A DNA stretch of 64,000 nt from NCBI GenBank assembly GCA_054601695.1, contig BAAHQB010000120.1:434001-498000 (forward strand). Direction: 5' to 3'. Source of the stretch: Amorphochlora amoebiformis (Eukaryota > Cercozoa > Chlorarachniophyceae). Each line of letters starts with the position of its first letter. The stretch's first letter is position 1. Below the pieces are notes generated by a model. It had not been told where the DNA came from and ran no database searches. It saw only the letters and a program-made list of their open reading frames with translations. This document shows positions 1 through 64,000 of the stretch, piece after piece. Both the position numbers and the translations under genes were made by a program.

Positions 1-240
1 ATATATATATATATATACATATATATACTGCACATATATATATATATCTACCTTATATATATGTTTAATTATATGTGTAGGATTCTGTATGTTTGATCGA
101 GAGAGGAAATGTCGGCGGGTAATGTCTATATGGCAATTACATGCATATGTACATGATATATTATGTATATATATATATATATATTATATATATGTGTATA
201 TATTTATTTATATGTATGTATAAATGAATATTTAAATCTT

Positions 241-286
<46 letters not shown>

Positions 287-364
287 CATATACATATAAC
301 ATATATCTATATATATATATAATACATACATATACATATATATATATATGTATATATATATGTA

Positions 365-401
<37 letters not shown>

Positions 402-453
402 ATATATATGTATATACATATATATATATATAATTTATGTAATATAATTCTAA

Positions 454-488
<35 letters not shown>

Positions 489-575
489 CATATATACGCG
501 TAAAATATATACATCATAACACATATACATTCACACATATCCATTCACAAATATTTTCATACGCACATTCTACAT

Positions 576-634
<59 letters not shown>

Positions 635-677
635 GATATGTATTCATATATATACATATATATATATATTAATGTGC

Positions 678-760
<83 letters not shown>

Positions 761-793
761 CATATATACACATATATACACATATATACACAC

Positions 794-825
<32 letters not shown>

Positions 826-831
826 GTATAG

Positions 832-3630
<2,799 letters not shown>

Positions 3631-3648
3631 GTATACACACACACACAT

Positions 3649-3681
<33 letters not shown>

Positions 3682-3758
3682 TAATTATAGTGTGTGTGTG
3701 TGTGTAATGTAAAATATATTTACACACGTATATATTTTTACAATACACACACACATAT

Positions 3759-3790
<32 letters not shown>

Positions 3791-3897
3791 TATGTATGTA
3801 TTATATGTTTATACATATGTATATACATATATACAATATATATATATATATATTATATGTATATTATATATATATATATATATACATTTATATATAT

Positions 3898-3948
<51 letters not shown>

Positions 3949-4031
3949 ATATTGTATGCATTCTATGTAGCATAAATTATAGTAAATTTACAACAATAAT
4001 CTTTAATTGCAATATTGTATTTATACGTACG

Positions 4032-4078
<47 letters not shown>

Positions 4079-4140
4079 TATATATATATACTGTTACAGC
4101 CATATGTAGTATCGCGGAAGCTATAGGTAGTTAACTACAA
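3631..4140. other. Gene-free stretch, microsatellite only
   Basis: The segment holds (TA)n with CACA and GTGT variants. There is a short unique stretch near 3955-4020 and another beginning after 4095. I find no exon that passes border and frame tests. Confidence 0.6.
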
Positions 4141-4380
4141 GAAGTTAGACCGCCGTTAGACTACGGTTACATAGAGCTGACTAGTAGGCCAAAAAGGGTT
4201 CGGAACCCAAGCAGCCCCGGAAAAGACGGAACCCATGGGTTCCGGAGGAAAAAAGGAGGTATCTGACTACCGCATATAATTTATCAATAATCATTTGTCG
4301 GAATCCAAACAGACTTGAATCGAACCTAATCCCAGACTACCATTTGCTAATACTAACGCCCCAGCTAACGTTGCGCTATC
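4140..4380 (-). mobile_element. SINE-like dispersed repeat, family 1, copy 1
   Basis: The segment matches the reverse complement of about 13490-13697. Shared blocks include CAAGCAGCCCCGGAA, ACGGAACCCATGGGTTCC, GACTACCGCAT and AATAATCATT. Both ends carry motifs like the internal promoter boxes of tRNA genes: on the minus strand TAGCGCAACG followed by GGTTCGATTC, and on the plus strand CATAGAGCTGAC followed by GGGTTCGGAACC. This suggests a short interspersed element transcribed by RNA polymerase III. No coding capacity is seen. The strand given follows the GGTTCGATTC end by convention. Confidence 0.65.
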
Positions 4381-4387
4381 AATATGC

Positions 4388-4468
<81 letters not shown>

Positions 4469-4566
4469 ATATGTATGTATATATGTCTATGTATATATAT
4501 ATGTATATATGTATATATGTATATATAGCACATTCTCATCTGCAAACAGTGCCGAGGAGGACTCTG

Positions 4567-5110
4567 TAGCCCTAACCCTAACCCTAACCCTAACCCTAAC
4601 CCTAACCCTAACTCTAACCCTAACCCTAACGCTAACCCTAATCCTTACGTTATAGTTAGGTGGGGTTAGGATTAGAGTTAGGAATTAGGTGAGCGTTGGC
4701 ATTATGTTGTTTAGGGTTAGCTTTACTGTTGGGGTTAGGGTTAGAGTTAGGGTTAGGGTTGGGGTTAGGGTTAGCGTCTGGGTTGTTTTGGGTAGCGTTT
4801 ACGGTTAACACTATTCACAACCTAACCCTAACCCTAACCCTAACCCAAGCTAACGCTAACTCTAGCCCTCCAAACTAACCCTAACCCAAACTAACCCTAA
4901 CACTCAACCCTAACCCAAACCAAAAACCCAACCTAACCCTAATGCTAACCTTAACCCCAGTCTAACCCTAAGGCGTTAACCGTAACCACTACCTATAACG
5001 CTAACCCTAACCATAACCTAACCTAATGCTAACTCTCACCCCAAGCTAAGCCTAACGCTACTGTAACCCAAGGTAACACTAACTCTGGAGCAAACCTCAT
5101 TATAACCCTA
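4567..5110. repeat. Interstitial telomere-like tract, both orientations
   Basis: The tract starts with about ten tandem CCCTAA units (4567-4645). It switches to TTAGGG-type units at about 4660-4780, then returns to degenerate CCCTAA with variants such as CCCTAACGCTAA. The change of orientation inside one tract suggests fusion, inversion or repeated insertion of telomeric sequence. Confidence 0.9.
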
Positions 5111-5182
5111 ACAAAAAGCTGATGTGAACCCAAACCAATGATTGGCCCTAACAACTGTTAGATTTAGTTTGTCAGAGCAATG

Positions 5183-5262
<80 letters not shown>

Positions 5263-5316
5263 GTATGTAGGTATGTATATGTAGATATGTATATATATAC
5301 ATACACACACACACAC

Positions 5317-5388
<72 letters not shown>

Positions 5389-5441
5389 TGTATGTATATA
5401 TGTAGATATGTAGATATATGTATTATATATTCATATGGTAG

Positions 5442-25114
<19,673 letters not shown>

Positions 25115-25455
25115 ATGATAACCGGATTTCAAATAGAGAGAATTTCGTTTTCAGATTTCAGCGGTTCATGCACTATGACTAGCCGATGACTACGAGTCCC
25201 TAGAATGAGTAATGTTTTTTTCAATTTGCTCGGCTGCAGAGTTTGATGCACATCATGATTATAAATTTAATTTTAGTATTGAATACTGTCAGCGGCTAGC
25301 CAAGCGCATAGCCTTGACCTGATCCTCTAGATCCTTTCCTACTCAGTTAAAATTCTAGTTGTACTACCAGTACTAATAGCGTGGTTCTCCCGCTTTGTAG
25401 CAATGCATGGTACTCAAGATACTCTTGGATATTACGAGCTCCAGTAGCTGTAGAG
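25115..25455. other. Convergent intergenic region, NHL gene / RIOX1
   Basis: About 340 bases of unique mixed-base sequence lie between the NHL-gene stop (25114) and the RIOX1 stop (25456 on the other strand). I see no exon. Both transcripts must terminate here or overlap. Confidence 0.6.
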
Positions 25456-31076
<5,621 letters not shown>

Positions 31077-31220
31077 GGTTTGGTTGTAGCCTAGTCCGCC
31101 AGAGAGGTTGTCAGTCACCCTAGACTGTCACATGTGAGAGATCAGAAAATAGTTTTGCGGCATTGACACCATCGCCACGTGTTGACAGTTGCCGGACGGC
31201 GTCAGTCTTTCGGAGGTGCG
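31077..31220. promoter_or_regulatory. Shared start region of the divergent RIOX1 and helicase genes
   Basis: About 145 bases separate the proposed RIOX1 ATG (31076, minus) and the proposed helicase ATG (31221, plus). The region is free of TA microsatellite, unlike most of the window. It must hold both transcription starts unless either gene has an upstream non-coding exon. No clear TATA box was seen. Confidence 0.5.
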
Positions 31221-41481
<10,261 letters not shown>

Positions 41482-42295
41482 ACTTTGGATGAAAACTTGT
41501 CACTCTATCTAGTATATTCCTAGTCTAGACTCTAGAGACTTATAGATATAGTCTAGATAGTAAATAAATTTGGTTACTACTATATATTCTAGTATTAATT
41601 CCATAAAAATCGTGATGAAAATTTACATATCCAATCTTTAGAATCTCCAGATTATTATGTTTCAATAGGTACTCGGAGTAGACTCAGCACATAGACTCTA
41701 TAGACTGTAGACACTCGGTACTAGACACCGGAGACACTAGCTAGGCTCCGAGACTAGACACACTCATGAGTCTAGATACTATACGGTCTTACTAGGCCTA
41801 CACTGCTAGTGTCTAGACTAGATAGAGACTGGACCCAGATGCCAGGTTTGCTAGCTCCTGGACATCAGATACACTCATCATGGTCTGGATTCGACTGTTT
41901 TCACCAGTTTCATCTGATCTCGGATCACTAGGATCAGGCCGCCGCTAGTAGAGGCTAGAGAGAATATCGATGCATCCTAAGCATCAGGCTGACAGGGCCT
42001 CAGAGTAGGCTCAGACATGCCCAATAGATATCAATCAATTTTGTAGGGTTAGTTCTTTCTTAGGCTAACGCATTAATACTAAAATTGTCTAAAAATGGAG
42101 CGAAGCCTGGGATCGATTCGAACTTCAACGATCTACGAAATACCAGGTCCAAGAAAAGCTTAAAATAAGATTTTTCACCATTGGGATCCAATTCAACACG
42201 GACGCTGTTCATCCTGGATCCCTTGTGGGGGAATCGCCCAGCTATGGCAGTTGCAGCAACACTATGGGTACAGTTTCAAGCCCGCGAAGATAAAT
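41482..42295. other. Convergent intergenic region with CTAG-rich segment
   Basis: This unique region of 814 bases lies between two converging genes. It is rich in TCTAGA, CTAGAC and CTAGTC motifs (about 41510-41830). AATAAA at 41573 may serve the helicase. No exon was recognised. Confidence 0.6.
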
Positions 42296-42978
42296 TTACT
42301 TTAAATTGAACTCGAAAATAATTTTAAAATAATTCCGCGGCTCGGATGTGAAGGGCAGCCTTCTGATATCTTGGGCAATATGATGCTTCCCACGGTCCTC
42401 AGGAAGAGATGCCACATACGGAAGGGCTTGATAGGCATAATAGCACTGGGGGTTGGGTATGCCATCTTCAGATTCGAAGAAAACTCTCATGTCGCTGAAA
42501 AAAGTGAGAGTTCGATCTCGGGTAGGGCTAGGGTATATCGATCGGGGTTCATAAAATCACGAGGAAATATGTACATGGCGTGTAGGCATGTACATAGGGG
42601 GGATTGGAGTATATCGAGAGACGTACTGGTACATACGATCAAGCTTTTCCTCGCCCGTTTGACCGTGTTCCAGTGACATTTTGACCATTTGCATACATCG
42701 CAGAAAGTCGAGAAGTATGCATGTGTGAAACTCATGGTTGGGTTGGGATTTTCGGTCAGTTACAAGGGTCAATTCCCGGATGCCACCACCGTGTATATGC
42801 TGTGGAGGCTTCTATCATGCGCAGGTGGGGTTAGTACTACCTTCTGCTCTCTATCTTCCCCTTGGTCTCTCTGTCTCTCTCTCTTTTCAGTTTCTAACAC
42901 CCGTCTCCCACTTTGAGTTCCACTTTCGACCGTACAAGTTTGTACACGCATACGACACACTCTCGATTTCATATTCAT
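42296..42978 (-). CDS. Small unrecognised protein, three exons, about 153 residues
   Basis: Proposed exons on the minus strand: 42978-42901, 42811-42627 and 42494-42296 (stop TAA). Junction phases agree and the total is 462 bases. The introns are short (about 90 and 130 bases) and normal: donors are GTGTTA and GTACGT, one has a TACTAAC branch-site match upstream of its AG, and the other ends in TTTTTTCAG. The peptide contains IHGGGIRELTLVTDRK, ILLDFLRCMQMVKMS, CYYAYQALPYVASLPED and RNYFKIIFEFNLK. I recognise no family. The last two exons are the better supported; the first exon and the start are uncertain because the plus strand is also open there. Confidence 0.5.
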
Positions 42979-43002
42979 ACGCAAGTATACAATATTTAGG
43001 GG

Positions 43003-49143
<6,141 letters not shown>

Positions 49144-49318
49144 CCTTTGGGAATTTTTGACTTGAAATTGATAGGTATCACATTTGAACATAGGCGATAC
49201 GTATACACTTGTATATAACTAGTCTAGCTAGTAGATAAATAACTGTATACATCTAGTACATAATATATATTATCTAAGTCTAGCTAGTCTGAATCAATAC
49301 ATATATATACAAGTACTA

Positions 49319-49397
<79 letters not shown>

Positions 49398-49441
49398 TAT
49401 CTAGATATATATATGTATATAACTATATATATATATATATA

Positions 49442-49479
<38 letters not shown>

Positions 49480-49524
49480 TAGATATATATTATATATATG
49501 TATATACAACGGTTTGTATACATG

Positions 49525-49566
<42 letters not shown>

Positions 49567-50297
49567 GTGATATCAGTATATGAGATCTATGCTCTATGAT
49601 ATGATATTGACATATCCATGCACATTACCTGTATTCTCCGACCACATGCCAGACTCATCCGACAAATCTCACCCGCGTGACTGTCACCCATTTCGACTTT
49701 CCCATATCTCTCTCCTTTCCTCAATCTTTAATTTCCCCACATCCTCTCTCTTCTCCTTCGGCTTCGGGTCAGGTGATCGCGGGAAAATTCCTGCAAGCAT
49801 GATCCCGACGTGCATGCACAAAGATGACGTTCGCGCTCTCGATTTCTGAAGTCACATGCACAAACCCCAACCCCACACGTGCTCCCACGTGCCATGGACC
49901 CCATCCAGCCCATATACGAACACACGCCTACTAACCGCGTCCGCTGTCGAGGACCGTCCGTCCGTCTCCATGCCACCATGCGCACACTTCTATCCTATCC
50001 ATGCTGAACGCCTCGCGTAGCACCCCAGCACCTGGGCGACGTTTCAAGGAGTGTGTTCCCCACGCTTTGAAGTACCCCTGACACGCGTGGAGCGTGTCAC
50101 CGCGGAGAGTTCGCGCATACCCTTGCCGTCTCTCATCTGTTTTCAGACGACGTTTTGGCACCGATGAGCGTTTTGCTTACATGTTTCCGATGTTCGCATG
50201 CGTCTGCTATAGGCAATATTAGGTAATTCTAGACATTTCGTAGCTAAAATTAGCGACGGATTTTATTTATTCGGGTGAAATTAAGGCACCCAAGCAC
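49144..50297. other. Intergenic region, MBL gene / ADAM gene
   Basis: The first 420 bases are AT-rich with CTAG motifs and (TA)n. From about 49570 the sequence is unique and less AT-rich. A pyrimidine stretch ending TCAG (about 49771) is followed by an open frame to a stop at 49848 (contains MIPTCMHKDDVRALDF). This may be an extra 3' exon of the MBL gene or a non-coding region. The stretch 49850-50297 probably holds the promoter of the ADAM gene. Confidence 0.45.
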
Positions 50298-63942
<13,645 letters not shown>

Positions 63943-64000
63943 GTAATATATCACATATATATATATATATTATGTACATACAATATATTTACATGTAAAT

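Noticed and set aside
49728-50161. Arg-rich minus-strand frames
   Set aside because: Open by base composition in a GC-richer spacer; no splice sites or family signature.

Overview
This window is nuclear DNA from an intron-rich eukaryote. Several things show this. Genes are split into dozens of short exons (about 14-460 bases) with GT..AG borders. TTAGGG-type telomere-like tracts occur internally. The protein families found are eukaryotic: a JmjC ribosomal oxygenase of the NO66/RIOX1 type, a DEAD-box RNA helicase and an ADAM-type membrane metalloprotease. The lineage cannot be fixed from the sequence. A unicellular alga or other protist is my best guess. ADAMs are typical of animals and their unicellular relatives and of some fungi, whereas the DG-rich NHL repeats and the helicase motif HLAGRTGR resemble algal or protist proteins. 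The standard genetic code fits every gene model.

Most of the 64 kb is AT dinucleotide microsatellite, nearly all of it inside introns. I built the gene models by hand, requiring open exons, AG/GT borders and matching intron phase at each junction. Layout: 832-3630 (+) exons of an unrecognised protein; about 5442-25114 (+) a protein with NHL beta-propeller repeats, perhaps the same gene; 25456-31076 (-) RIOX1/NO66; 31221-41481 (+) a 434-residue DEAD-box helicase in 16 exons, head to head with RIOX1; 42296-42978 (-) a small unknown gene; 43003-49143 (+) a 303-residue metallo-beta-lactamase-fold hydrolase in 10 exons; 50298 to beyond 63942 (+) an ADAM-like protease running off the right end.

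The most striking feature is structural. In at least twelve places one edge of an exon, together with its splice site and a little intron, is repeated 2-9 times, with the copies separated by (TA)n runs. This occurs in the first exon cluster, the NHL gene, RIOX1, the helicase, the MBL gene and the ADAM gene. Usually only the copy nearest the rest of the exon is complete. Many extra copies keep the reading frame and the splice signal. This looks like a genome-wide process that amplifies exon-intron boundaries through TA microsatellites, and it could feed alternative splicing.

Other notable items are two dispersed repeat families with no known name (one with tRNA-like promoter boxes at its ends), telomere-like repeats that begin exactly at 5' splice sites, three probable GC-AG introns, complementary purine/pyrimidine tracts within or between introns, and an unusual histidine-rich prodomain in the ADAM protein. 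The RIOX1 and helicase genes share a start region of about 145 bases and may be co-expressed; no operon-like organisation is present.
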